From contig NZ_QXTH01000004.1 in NCBI RefSeq assembly GCF_003946865.1, positions 1 to 64,000 on the forward strand: a stretch of DNA of 64,000 nt, given 5' to 3'. This DNA comes from Antribacter gilvus (lineage in GTDB: Bacteria; Actinomycetota; Actinomycetes; Actinomycetales; Cellulomonadaceae). Within the stretch, counting starts at the first letter, position 1. Every line of letters begins with the position of its first letter. The notes beneath the pieces were generated by a model that made no database searches, was not told where the DNA came from, and saw nothing but the letters and a program-made list of their open reading frames with translations. Of this stretch, positions 26,159-33,901 are shown in pieces. The position numbers were made by a program, and so were the translations under genes.

Positions 26159-27360
26159 GCGTGGGTCCTCTCCTGTACGGGACGCGGCCAGGTCCGGCCG
26201 TCGAAGAGCTTGCGTGCCGTGCGGACCACCGTGCTGAGCACGACGGCGGTGCCAGGGCCGGATCCGGTCAGCTCCAGGCCGAGCTCGAACGAGCCTGTGG
26301 GGTGCTCGATGCGGTACGGCCACTCGCGAGCGGCGGGGTCGGACGCGACGGTGCCGTCGACGAGGACCCCTGCGGCGACGGACACCGCGGCCAGGACCCC
26401 GATCGACTCGTGCACCCGGTGCGGGATGAACGTGCGCGCGGTGATCATGCCGCCGCTCCTGGGCGGGGAGACGAGGCACAGCTTCGGCACGGTGGTGCCG
26501 CCGACGTCGCCCAGGCCCATCGCGGGGCCGGCCTCCGCGCGCACCTCCTCGAGCCGGGCGCGCAGCACGTCGTCGGACTCCAGCTCTGCCGGGGACTCCG
26601 TGCCCTCCAGGCCCAGGTCCGCGGCGCGGAGCAGCACCACGGGCATGCCTGCGTCGACGCAGGTCACCTCGACCCCGGCGAACGTGTCGGCGAGCCGCCC
26701 GGTCGGGAACACCGGCCGGCCCGTCCCTGGGAACGAGAGCACGATCGGCGCCGCCGGGAACGGCGTGCCCGGCATCCGCTGGTCGCCGTCGTACCGCACG
26801 ACGCCGCCGGGGGTCGGGACCTGGGCGACCGCGTAGGCCACCTGCGGGTTCAGCATCCGGATCTTCACCCGGGTGACATCGCCGGTCGCGGGGACCAGGC
26901 CACGCTCGACGGCGAACGGCCCCACCCCCGCGAGCAGGTTGCCGCAGGTCTGGCGATCCGTCACGACGGGCTGGTCGGGGACCACCTGGAGGAACAGGTA
27001 GTCGACGTCGGCCCCGTCGTCCGCCGACGGCGACACGACGGCGACCTTGCTGGTCAGCGGGTGCCCGCCACCGATCCCGTCCACTTGAGGAACGCCTCCC
27101 GCAGGGTCGGAGCGAGACGAGGCCGCGCGGAAGCCAGAAGACGACAGAGGAACGCCTCCCGCAGGGTCCGAGCGAGACGAGGCCGCGCGGAAGCCAGAAG
27201 ACGACAGAGGAACGCCTCCCGCAGGGTCCCTCGAAGTGCCCATGATCCGCAGCAGCAGGTCGTCGCGCTCGGCCGGGTCCGCGGGGAGGTCGTCGGCCAG
27301 GAAGTAGGCTCCCTTCGAGGTACCGCCCCGCATCAGCAGGCAGGGAACTCCCGCGCTCAC
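26155..27360 (-). CDS. galD: 4-oxalomesaconate tautomerase, PrpF family, with an internal duplicated insert
   Basis: The protein has 401 aa and is of the PrpF/GalD family. It starts at a GTG (27360) with the family opening VPCLLMRGGTSKGAYF, then DGIGGGHPLTSKVAVV and GNLLAGVGPFAVE. It interconverts the keto and enol forms of 4-oxalomesaconate. It shares GTGA with the aldolase stop and ATGA with the dioxygenase start. Between IMGTSRD and PQVDGIGGG, where homologues have only a few residues, about 40 residues are inserted. They are two copies of DPAGGVPLSSSGFRAASSRS, from a 60-bp tandem repeat (27087-27229). The insert is in frame; whether the enzyme tolerates it is unknown. Confidence 0.87.
   Translation of the reverse strand: MSAGVPCLLMRGGTSKGAYFLADDLPADPAERDDLLLRIMGTSRDPAGGVPLSSSGFRAASSRSDPAGGVPLSSSGFRAASSRSDPAGGVPQVDGIGGGHPLTSKVAVVSPSADDGADVDYLFLQVVPDQPVVTDRQTCGNLLAGVGPFAVERGLVPATGDVTRVKIRMLNPQVAYAVAQVPTPGGVVRYDGDQRMPGTPFPAAPIVLSFPGTGRPVFPTGRLADTFAGVEVTCVDAGMPVVLLRAADLGLEGTESPAELESDDVLRARLEEVRAEAGPAMGLGDVGGTTVPKLCLVSPPRSGGMITARTFIPHRVHESIGVLAAVSVAAGVLVDGTVASDPAAREWPYRIEHPTGSFELGLELTGSGPGTAVVLSTVVRTARKLFDGRTWPRPVQERTHA
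27087..27229. repeat. 60-bp tandem repeat inside galD (2.4 copies)
   Basis: Units are 27087-27146, 27147-27206 and a 23-bp third copy 27207-27229. The two full copies differ by one base (27109). Each unit contains GAGG-AACG-CCTC, a short hairpin. The insert is a multiple of three and adds about 40 residues to GalD. Confidence 0.97.
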
Positions 27361-28064
27361 CGCGGGTCCCCGTCGGGGAGCCGGTCCACGTACTCGACAC
27401 CGAGCCGCGCGAGCAGCGGCCGCAGGTCGTACATGTCGAGCCCGAGCTCGCCGGCCTCGAACCGGGCCCGCTTGGCCTCCTCGTTCGCCCTGCGCTCGTC
27501 CGCGGCGTCGGCCACCGCGGGGGCGACGGACGCTGCCAGGGCGAGCACGCCGTCGTCGTCGGCCACGATCACGTCGCCCGGCCGGACGCGCTGCCCGGCC
27601 ACGACCACCGGCACGTTCACCGATCCGGGCGTCGCCTTGACGCAGCCCTGGGCGTGGACCGCCCGGGACCAGACGGGGAAGCCCAGCTCGCGGAGGGTCG
27701 CGAGGTCGCGCACGCCCGCGTCCGTGACGAGGCCGATCACGCCGTGGGCCGCCAGCGAGGTGGCGAGGAGGTCGCCGAACATGCCGTGCGCGGACTCCGC
27801 CGTCGTGGCGACGACGAGGACGTCCCCGGGGCGGCATACCTCGACCGCCGCATGGATCATCAGGTTGTCGCCGGGGTGGGAGAGGACGGTGACCGCCGAG
27901 CCCGCGATCGTCACCCCGTCCTGGCGAGGCAGGACCCGCGGTCCGACGAGGCCGGTGCGCCCGGCCGCCTCGTGCGCGGTGGCGACCCCGGCCTGCCGGA
28001 GCCGCTCGATCACCTCGGCGGGCGCCCGGTCGATCTCCCGGACGACGACGTGCTCCAGCGCCAT
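27357..28064 (-). CDS. galC: 4-carboxy-4-hydroxy-2-oxoadipate (CHA) aldolase, RraA-like
   Basis: The protein has 235 aa and belongs to the class II HMG/CHA aldolase family related to RraA. Diagnostic segments are GVATAHEAAGRTGL, GDNLMIHAAVEVCRPGDV, and the active-site VTDAGVRDLATL, where Arg and Asp bind substrate and metal. It splits 4-carboxy-4-hydroxy-2-oxoadipate into pyruvate and oxaloacetate (LigK/GalC activity). The ATG at 28064 lies 2 bp after the hydratase stop. The frame is open further upstream only as shadow. Confidence 0.9.
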   Translation of the reverse strand: MALEHVVVREIDRAPAEVIERLRQAGVATAHEAAGRTGLVGPRVLPRQDGVTIAGSAVTVLSHPGDNLMIHAAVEVCRPGDVLVVATTAESAHGMFGDLLATSLAAHGVIGLVTDAGVRDLATLRELGFPVWSRAVHAQGCVKATPGSVNVPVVVAGQRVRPGDVIVADDDGVLALAASVAPAVADAADERRANEEAKRARFEAGELGLDMYDLRPLLARLGVEYVDRLPDGDPR

Positions 28065-28066
28065 GA

Positions 28067-28816
28067 TCAGCTCAGCTCCGACGTGACCTGCGGGTACACC
28101 CGCATGTACGCCTCGGCGAACGTGCCGGCGGGCAGACCGAGGTTGGGGCCGCTGTTCCGCTTGGCCTGGACGCCGCGGCGCCTGCCGAGGTCCGTGTAGT
28201 ACTCGACGAGGTGGCTCTGCGCGCCCATGGCCCGCATCGCGGCGACCTTGCGGTCCCAGACCTCGGTGATGTCGAGCAGCACGTCGGGGACGAAGCCGGA
28301 GACCTCGCTCTGGTGCGGCTCGAAGCAGAAGACCGGCGGGGCTCCGATGACGTCGAGGGTGCTCGGGTCCTGGCCGGCGGTGTGCACGCCGGGAGCCTGG
28401 GCGAGGACGCGTGCGTGGCGGGCGATCCGGCCGGCCTCCGGGTGGTCCATGTTGTACGGGTCCTCCGGCGCGTGCGTGAGCACCACGCCCGGCTGGACCT
28501 CGCGGTACAGGGCGACGAGCTGCTCCAGGAGCTCGTCCGTGGCGCGCAGCGGGTAGTCCCCGGCGTCGAAGAAGCGGACCTCGCCGCCCAGCGCGTCGGC
28601 GGCGGTCTGACCCTCCGCGCGGCGGAGCTCCTTGATCTCCTCGAGGGTCTTGCCGGCTCGCCAGGCGCCCGCCGACTCGCCGCGCTCGCCGAAGCTCAGG
28701 CACGCGATCACGGCGCGCTGCCCCCGGGACGCGGCGAGCGCGATGGCGCCGCCGGCCCGCCAGACGAAGTCGCCGGGGTGCGCCGTGATGACGAGCAACG
28801 GTGAGCGGTTCGACAT
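28067..28816 (-). CDS. galB: 4-oxalomesaconate hydratase, PIG-L (GalB) family
   Basis: The protein has 249 aa and is of the PIG-L/LmbE superfamily. The metal-binding motif at the N terminus reads ITAHPGDFVWRAGGA, closer to GalB than to N-acetylglucosaminyl deacetylases (AHPDD). NMDHPEAGR supplies the later metal His. In Pseudomonas putida, GalB hydrates 4-oxalomesaconate to CHA. The ATG at 28816 has a strong AGGAGG 5 nt upstream. It is the first gene of the operon galB-galC-galD-dioxygenase and is divergent from the GntR regulator. Confidence 0.88.
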   Translation of the reverse strand: MSNRSPLLVITAHPGDFVWRAGGAIALAASRGQRAVIACLSFGERGESAGAWRAGKTLEEIKELRRAEGQTAADALGGEVRFFDAGDYPLRATDELLEQLVALYREVQPGVVLTHAPEDPYNMDHPEAGRIARHARVLAQAPGVHTAGQDPSTLDVIGAPPVFCFEPHQSEVSGFVPDVLLDITEVWDRKVAAMRAMGAQSHLVEYYTDLGRRRGVQAKRNSGPNLGLPAGTFAEAYMRVYPQVTSELS

Positions 28817-28858
28817 GATGCCTCCTGAGTTTTCTGCATCCTTGCTAATCGGTGACAA

Positions 28859-28872
28859 GATTGTCAACAATC
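28859..28872. promoter_or_regulatory. GntR (FadR-subfamily) operator
   Basis: GATTGT-CA-ACAATC is a perfect inverted repeat in the 81-bp divergent intergenic region between galB and the gntR-like gene. Its core TTGTCAACAA fits the TNGTNNNACNA-type sites of FadR-like regulators. Further GTC/GAC half-sites flank it (GGTGAC at 28851, GTGTC at 28873). Confidence 0.7.
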
Positions 28873-28897
28873 GTGTCAGCAATCCTACGGAGGCCCC

Positions 28898-29542
28898 ATG
28901 TCCAGCGACGTCGTCACGGACCGGCTGCGCACCGCGCTCCTGGCCGGGCAGTACGCCCCGCGCCAGCGGCTCATCGAGACAGAGCTGGCCGCCGACCTGA
29001 GCGTCAGCCGTTCGGCGGTCCGCAACGCCCTGCTGCAGCTCGCAGCCGAGGGGCTCGTCGAGATGCAGCTGAACCGCGGGGCACGGGTCCGCGAGATCTC
29101 GCTCGCCGAGGCCGTCGAGATCACCGAGGTGCGGCAGGGCATCGAGAGCCTGGTCGCGGCGCGGGCGGCGGAGCGGGTCACTGACGAGCAGGCCGAGGAG
29201 CTGCGGGAGCTCGGCGAGCGGATGTCCGACGCCGTAGTGCGCGGCGAGCTCGTCGCGTACTCGGACCTCAACGCCGCGCTGCACGCCCGGCTGCGGGAGA
29301 TCGCGGGGCACGAGACGGCGACGCGGATCGTGGAGCAGCTCAACGGTCAGCTGGTGCGGCACCAGTTCCGGCTCGCGATGCTGCCGGGCCGGCCAGGTCG
29401 GTCGCTGCCCGAGCACCTGGCGATCATCGACGCGGTGCGCGCGCGGGACGCCGAGGGCGCTCGCGCCGCGATGGCCGCGCACCTCGGCAGCGTGCTGACG
29501 ACGCTGGCGGCGCTGGAGGACGGCAGCGGACGGCGGGCGTGA
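28898..29542 (+). CDS. GntR-family (FadR/FCD-type) regulator of the gallate-like cluster
   Basis: The protein has 214 aa. A winged helix (about 5-68, with RQRLIETELAADLSVSRSAVRNAL) is joined to an all-helical FCD effector domain that includes EITEVRQGIESLVAARAAE, HARLREIAGHETATRI and EHLAIIDAVRARDAEGARAAM. It is divergently transcribed from galB with a palindromic operator between them, so it most likely represses the cluster and responds to a pathway acid. Its stop and that of the facing transporter gene sit in one TGATCA. Confidence 0.9.
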   Translation: MSSDVVTDRLRTALLAGQYAPRQRLIETELAADLSVSRSAVRNALLQLAAEGLVEMQLNRGARVREISLAEAVEITEVRQGIESLVAARAAERVTDEQAEELRELGERMSDAVVRGELVAYSDLNAALHARLREIAGHETATRIVEQLNGQLVRHQFRLAMLPGRPGRSLPEHLAIIDAVRARDAEGARAAMAAHLGSVLTTLAALEDGSGRRA

Positions 29543-30430
29543 TCACGCGGGTGGGACAGGCGCTGTGGGCGGCTGGGCTCGGGGCACGGACGGGCGGGCC
29601 GTCATGGCGATCGCGCCGGAGACCAGCACGAGGCCGACGAGCTCCGGCCAGGTCGGCAGCTGCTGGAGCATGACCGCGCCGATCACTGCCGCCGTGGCGG
29701 GCAGCAGGGCAAGGAGCACCGCGAACGTGGCCGAGCTGACCCGCCGCAGCACGGACTGCTCGAGCCCGTACGGCACCACCGACGAGCAGACGGCGACCAC
29801 GACCAGCAGCGCCACCAGCGCCGGGTCCGTCAGGACCTCCCCGCCGCCGTGCGCGAAGAACGGCGCGAAGAGCAGCGACCCCACCGCCATGCCGACAGCG
29901 AGCCCGTCGATCCCTGCGCCGTCGCGGGCGACCCGGCGGCCGAGCACGATGTAGCCGGCCCAGCACGCGGCCGCCGCGAGGATGGCCGCGAGACCGAGGA
30001 CGACGTCGTCCCGCGGCAGGCCGGAGTCGAGGGTGACTCCCGCGAGGAGCACCACTCCCCCGGCCGCGACGACGATCGCGACCCGCTCCCGCCAGGCCCG
30101 GCCGGTCACCGCGGCCACCGCGACCGGGCCGCAGAACTCGATCGCGACGGCCGTCCCGAGCGGCAGGTGGTCGATCGCCACGTAGAACACGATGTTCATC
30201 GCGGCGAGGACGATCCCGAAGACCGCCGACCACGCCAGGTCGCGAACGGTCCAGGTGCGGCGCCACGGACGGCGCCAGAGCACAAGCACGAGGGCTGCGA
30301 GCGCGATGCGCCACCACCCGATCTCCGGCGCGCCGAGCCGTGCGAAGAGCCCGACCGCCACCGCCGCCCCGGCGTACTGGGTCAGCCCGGAGACGACGAA
30401 CAGGGCGGGAGCCGGGACACGATCGAGCAC
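29543..30430 (-). CDS. EamA/DMT-family transporter, RhtA-like
   Basis: The protein has 295 aa with about ten membrane helices in two EamA repeats (for example NIVFYVAIDHLPLGTAVAIEF and VVPYGLEQSVLRRVSSATFAV). The pattern matches RhtA/YddG-type exporters of amino acids or metabolites. The gene starts at a GTG with TACTCT (30437-30442) 6 nt upstream and no ribosome-binding site, suggesting a leaderless mRNA. It is convergent with the GntR gene. Export of aromatic or amino-acid compounds is possible; no substrate can be assigned. Confidence 0.85.
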   Translation of the reverse strand: MLDRVPAPALFVVSGLTQYAGAAVAVGLFARLGAPEIGWWRIALAALVLVLWRRPWRRTWTVRDLAWSAVFGIVLAAMNIVFYVAIDHLPLGTAVAIEFCGPVAVAAVTGRAWRERVAIVVAAGGVVLLAGVTLDSGLPRDDVVLGLAAILAAAACWAGYIVLGRRVARDGAGIDGLAVGMAVGSLLFAPFFAHGGGEVLTDPALVALLVVVAVCSSVVPYGLEQSVLRRVSSATFAVLLALLPATAAVIGAVMLQQLPTWPELVGLVLVSGAIAMTARPSVPRAQPPTAPVPPA

Positions 30431-30466
30431 CCGGCGAGAGTATCCCGGGGCTACGGTCGGACACTC

Positions 30467-30491
30467 GGCCGGACGAAGGCACTATCTCGGC
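30467..30491. repeat. Degenerate half-copy of the interspersed palindromic repeat
   Basis: The right arm (GGACGAAGGCACTATCTCGG and the following C) matches the right arms at 30526-30544, 50846-50866 and 50898-50918. The left arm is decayed. It lies between the transporter start and the full copy at 30502. Confidence 0.7.
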
Positions 30492-30501
30492 CAAGATCCC
30501 T

Positions 30502-30544
30502 CGCCGAGGTAGTGACTTCGTCCGACGAAGTCACTATCTCGGCG
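30502..30544. repeat. Interspersed palindromic repeat, copy A (forms the mrpG stop)
   Basis: The arms 30502-30520 and 30526-30544 are complementary over 19 bp, with one G-U-type mismatch, around the loop TCCGA. The TAG stop of mrpG (30534-30536) lies inside the right arm. Two copies of the same element occur at 50826-50866 and 50878-50918. It probably also acts as the terminator of the Mrp operon. Confidence 0.9.
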
Positions 30545-30935
30545 GGGGCGGGGTGGGGGTCGGCGGGGTGGGCGGCTGCGGGGTCGGCGGGGTCGGCGGC
30601 GCGTCCGACAGGTCGTCGACGTCGAGGTCCTCCGGCCGCACCTTTCCGGTGCGGAACCCGGCCCGGCCCACCATGTGTGCCGCGACGGGCGACGTGAGCA
30701 GCTGGAAGGCCACGACCAGCGCGAGCACCGCGACCGCCGGCCCGCTCCGCAGGCGCAGCGCCACTCCGGTCATCAGCAGGATCAGCCCCAGCACCTGCGG
30801 CTTCGTCACGGCATGCATCCGGGCGAGCAGGTGCCCGAACCGGAGCACGCCCACCCCCGCCGAGAACGCGAGGAACGCTCCGAGCAGCAGGCAGATCCCG
30901 GCCAGGACGTCGAGCACGATCTCGCCGGCGCTCAT
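30534..30935 (-). CDS. mrpG: Mrp Na+/H+ antiporter subunit G
   Basis: The protein has 133 aa with three membrane helices (about 7-27, 36-58 and 66-88), including GVLRFGHLLARMHAVTKPQ, typical of MnhG/PhaG. It is the last subunit of the hetero-oligomeric Mrp antiporter. The C terminus is an unusual Pro/Thr repeat tail (PPTPQPPTPPTPTPPPPR), and its stop codon is provided by the palindromic repeat. The start overlaps mrpF (ATGA). Confidence 0.92.
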   Translation of the reverse strand: MSAGEIVLDVLAGICLLLGAFLAFSAGVGVLRFGHLLARMHAVTKPQVLGLILLMTGVALRLRSGPAVAVLALVVAFQLLTSPVAAHMVGRAGFRTGKVRPEDLDVDDLSDAPPTPPTPQPPTPPTPTPPPPR

Positions 30936-31312
30936 TCGTCCGCCCCTTCCCGGTCAGCCCGCGGTTCGACGGCGGGAGCGTCGTCCACGTCGTCGTCGCC
31001 GTCCTCCCGCAGCGCGCGCGGCGTCCGCACCAGCGCCTCACCCTCCGGCTCGACCGCCGCGAACCGCGCGACCACCACCGACCCGACGAAGCCGACCAGC
31101 GACAGCACGACCAGGATCGGCAGCATCTCGGCGCGGCGCGACCAGGCGGCCTCCAGGGCGCCCGCCCCGACGATCGTGGTGGTCAGCACGTCGAGGCCGA
31201 TCGTGCGGTCCAGCATGGACGGGCCCCTCTCGATGCGCACCACCGCGAGCGCCGCCCCCGCGAGGAGCAGCACGGCGGCGATCACGACGACTGTCCCGAG
31301 CACGGTGCTCAT
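30932..31312 (-). CDS. mrpF: Mrp Na+/H+ antiporter subunit F
   Basis: The protein has 126 aa. Three helices include VRIERGPSMLDRTIGLDVL, the MnhF hallmark. About 35 acidic residues extend past the usual C terminus (EDGDDDVDDAPAVEP). The ATG at 31312 overlaps the mrpE stop. Confidence 0.92.
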   Translation of the reverse strand: MSTVLGTVVVIAAVLLLAGAALAVVRIERGPSMLDRTIGLDVLTTTIVGAGALEAAWSRRAEMLPILVVLSLVGFVGSVVVARFAAVEPEGEALVRTPRALREDGDDDVDDAPAVEPRADREGADE

Positions 31313-31827
31313 GCCGTTTCCCCCTCCTTCGCTGCGAACGCGCGCAGGATCCTGCGCTCGAGCGCCAGCACGGACGCCCGGACGCCGTCGGGCCCGCCGC
31401 TGCCGGCGAGGTCGAGCACGTGCAGGTAGAGCATCTGCTCCTGCACCCGGATCTCGACGACGACGGAGCCGGGGATGAGGGACGCCAGCTCGGCGGTGGC
31501 GACCTCGAACGCGACGGACGGGCTGGTGAGCCGTACCCCGACGACGCCGCCGCGGGGCGTGGGCCCGGGCCGCACCGCGAGCCACGCCACCTGGAACGAC
31601 GCGACGAACAGGTCGGTGGCGAACCGCGTGACGAGCACGCAGAGGGGCCAGAGGCGCACGGTGGCGACCCGGCTGATGTCGGGCAGGGGGAACAGCCACA
31701 GCACGCCGAGGGCGACGAGCAGCCCGGTGAGGACCACCCCCGGTGAGAGCGAGCCCCACAGCAGCACCCAGGTGGCGGTGAGCACGACGATGCCCCGCCA
31801 CTGGCCCCACGACGTGCGGCGGTTCAC
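31309..31827 (-). CDS. mrpE: Mrp Na+/H+ antiporter subunit E
   Basis: The protein has 172 aa. Two N-terminal helices are followed by a cytoplasmic domain containing SLIPGSVVVEI and QEQMLYLHVLD, as in MnhE. It is needed for assembly or activity of the Mrp complex in studied species. It overlaps mrpD and mrpF by 4 bp each. Confidence 0.93.
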   Translation of the reverse strand: MNRRTSWGQWRGIVVLTATWVLLWGSLSPGVVLTGLLVALGVLWLFPLPDISRVATVRLWPLCVLVTRFATDLFVASFQVAWLAVRPGPTPRGGVVGVRLTSPSVAFEVATAELASLIPGSVVVEIRVQEQMLYLHVLDLAGSGGPDGVRASVLALERRILRAFAAKEGETA

Positions 31828-33404
31828 GGGGCGCCCTCGTCCACGGCGTCGGGCGACTCGCCGCGGCCACGGTCCGCACCGTCGGGGAAGACCGCGTCCA
31901 CGTACGTGTGCCCGTCCATCGCGGTCTCGGCGGCGCGTGTGGTGTATCCGTACAGCGGCCCGGCGGCGACGGTGAGGAGGAGGCCGAAGGCGACCAGCGC
32001 CGTCGTCGGCCCGGTCATGCCGCGCGGGAGGCGGACGTCGCGGGCGACTCCCTCGGGCACCTCTTGCCAGAAGGCCTTGTTCCAGGCCTTGACCACCGCG
32101 TACAGCGTGAGGAGGGAGGTGACGACCGAGCCGGCCACGAGGGCCCAGGCGAGCGGGCCGCCGTCGGCCACGCCCGCTTCGAGGAGGCCCACCTTGCCGA
32201 GGAAGCCGGACAGCGGCGGGATGCCCGCGAGGTTCATCGCGGGGACGAAGAAGAGCAGGGCGAGCCAGGGCGCCACGCGCGCCAGGCCGCCGAGGCGGTC
32301 GAGCGACGTGGTGCCCGCCCGGCGTTCGACGAGCCCGGTGACGAGGAAGAGCGTGGTCTGCACGGTGATGTGGTGCGCCACGTAGAACACGGCAGCGGCC
32401 AGGCCCGCCTCGGACCCCAGCGCGATGCCGAAGACCATGAAGCCGATGTGGCTCACGAGGGTGAACGACAGGAGCCGCTTGAGGTCGTCCTGCGCGACCG
32501 CGCCGAGGATGCCCACCACCATCGTGAGCAGCGCCAGCACCATGAGGACGCGGTCCACCTCCGGGGAGTCGGGGAAGAGGAGCGTCTGCGTGCGGATGAT
32601 CGCGTAGACGCCCACCTTGGTGAGCAGGCCGGCGAACACGGCCGTGACGGGCGCGGGTGCGGTCGGGTAGGAGTCGGGGAGCCAGGCGGAGAGCGGGAAG
32701 ATCGCCGCCTTGATCCCGAACGCGAGCAGGAGCAGGAGCTCCAGCACCACGACCACGCCGGGGTCGGTCTCCGGGAGCCGCTGCGCGAGCTGCGCCAGGT
32801 TGACGGTGCCGGTCGACGCGTAGGCGAGCGCGATCGCGACGAAGAACAGGATGGAGCTGAGGAGCGACACCACCACGTACACGGCGCCGGCCCGGATGCG
32901 CTCCCCCGTGCCCCCGAGCGTGAGCAGCACGTACGACGCGGCCAGCAGGATCTCGAAGCCCACGTACAGGTTGAACAGATCGCCCGAGAGGAAGGCGTTC
33001 GCCACGCCCGCCGCCAGCACGAGGAACGTGGGGTGGTAGATCGCGACGGGGATGGGGTCCTCGTCGCCCGCCAGCCCGTCAGGGCTCTCCGAGATGCCCT
33101 CGCTGATGGAGTAGAGCAGGACGCAGAGCAGCACCACGCCGGAGACGCTGAGCATGAGGGCGGTGAGCCGGTCGGCCACGAGGGGGATGCCCACGGGCGC
33201 GGCCCAGCCGCCGACGTCGACCACGAGGGGGCCACCGTCTGCGGCGACCAGCAGCCCGAGCGACGCCGCCAGCATGAGCGACAGCGCCACGACGCTGATG
33301 ATCCGCTGCGCCCGCGGGTGGCGGTGCAGCGCGAGGGCGAGGCCCGCCGCGCAGAGCGGGATGAGCACCGGGAGCGGGACGAGGGTGGTCAGGTCGTGCG
33401 TCAC
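31824..33404 (-). CDS. mrpD: Mrp Na+/H+ antiporter subunit D
   Basis: The protein has 526 aa and about 14 helices, with the proton-conducting membrane domain homologous to NuoM/NuoN. Key segments are NLYVGFEILLAASYVLLTLG, FPLSAWLPDSYPTAPAPVTA and AQDDLKRLLSFTLVSHIGF, carrying the conserved Glu and Lys of the antiporter-like subunits. It ends with a charged tail. Confidence 0.94.
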   Translation of the reverse strand: MTHDLTTLVPLPVLIPLCAAGLALALHRHPRAQRIISVVALSLMLAASLGLLVAADGGPLVVDVGGWAAPVGIPLVADRLTALMLSVSGVVLLCVLLYSISEGISESPDGLAGDEDPIPVAIYHPTFLVLAAGVANAFLSGDLFNLYVGFEILLAASYVLLTLGGTGERIRAGAVYVVVSLLSSILFFVAIALAYASTGTVNLAQLAQRLPETDPGVVVVLELLLLLAFGIKAAIFPLSAWLPDSYPTAPAPVTAVFAGLLTKVGVYAIIRTQTLLFPDSPEVDRVLMVLALLTMVVGILGAVAQDDLKRLLSFTLVSHIGFMVFGIALGSEAGLAAAVFYVAHHITVQTTLFLVTGLVERRAGTTSLDRLGGLARVAPWLALLFFVPAMNLAGIPPLSGFLGKVGLLEAGVADGGPLAWALVAGSVVTSLLTLYAVVKAWNKAFWQEVPEGVARDVRLPRGMTGPTTALVAFGLLLTVAAGPLYGYTTRAAETAMDGHTYVDAVFPDGADRGRGESPDAVDEGAP

Positions 33405-33901
33405 CGCGCCTCCCCCGTCTCGTCCGTGCGGTCGGTGTCACCGCGGACCATGTCGTCCCGGGCCGCCGCCGCGTCCTCGTCGAGCGTTCCCGGCTCGCCG
33501 TCGTCCCTGTCGAGGTACGACGGCGCGTTGCGGGCGGCGAGGCGCGCGATGCGGCGGTCCTCGACGTCGTCCGCGACCTCGTCGTGCCCGTTGAGCTGCC
33601 AGGACCGGTACGCCATGGCGAGCACGAAGGCGGTGAGCGCGAGCGTGATGACGATCGAGGTGAGCACCATCACCTGCACGAGAGGGTCACTCATCTCGGC
33701 CTCCGGCGTGATGCCCGCGATCGGGGCACCCCCGGCGCGGCCCCCCGCCACGAGCATCAGGAGGTTCGCCCCGTTCCCGATCAGCACGAAGCCGAGGAGC
33801 ACCCGGGTGAGCGACCGCTCCAGCAGGAGGTACACGCCCGCGGTGAAGAGCACGCCGATCGCGACGACCAGGACGGCGCTCGGGACCATCTCCGGGTTCA
33901 T
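33401..33901 (-). CDS. mrpC: Mrp Na+/H+ antiporter subunit C
   Basis: The protein has 166 aa. The three-helix NuoK-like domain (residues about 1-110) contains YLLLERSLTRVLLGFVLIGN and DPLVQVMVLTSIVITLALTA. About 50 charged C-terminal residues go beyond the usual length of 110-115. Overlaps of 4 bp join it to mrpA and mrpD. Confidence 0.93.
   Translation of the reverse strand: MNPEMVPSAVLVVAIGVLFTAGVYLLLERSLTRVLLGFVLIGNGANLLMLVAGGRAGGAPIAGITPEAEMSDPLVQVMVLTSIVITLALTAFVLAMAYRSWQLNGHDEVADDVEDRRIARLAARNAPSYLDRDDGEPGTLDEDAAAARDDMVRGDTDRTDETGEAR

Noticed and set aside
27087-27229. CRISPR-like array
   Set aside because: The 60-bp units are head-to-tail without spacers and translate in frame within a conserved gene, so it is a tandem duplication.
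25184-27400. A 738-residue open frame that seems to fuse the dioxygenase to a large upstream region
   Set aside because: Only the last 324 residues show family features. The upstream part is shadow of the tautomerase gene in another frame, and the ATGA overlap at 26155-26158 gives a normal start.
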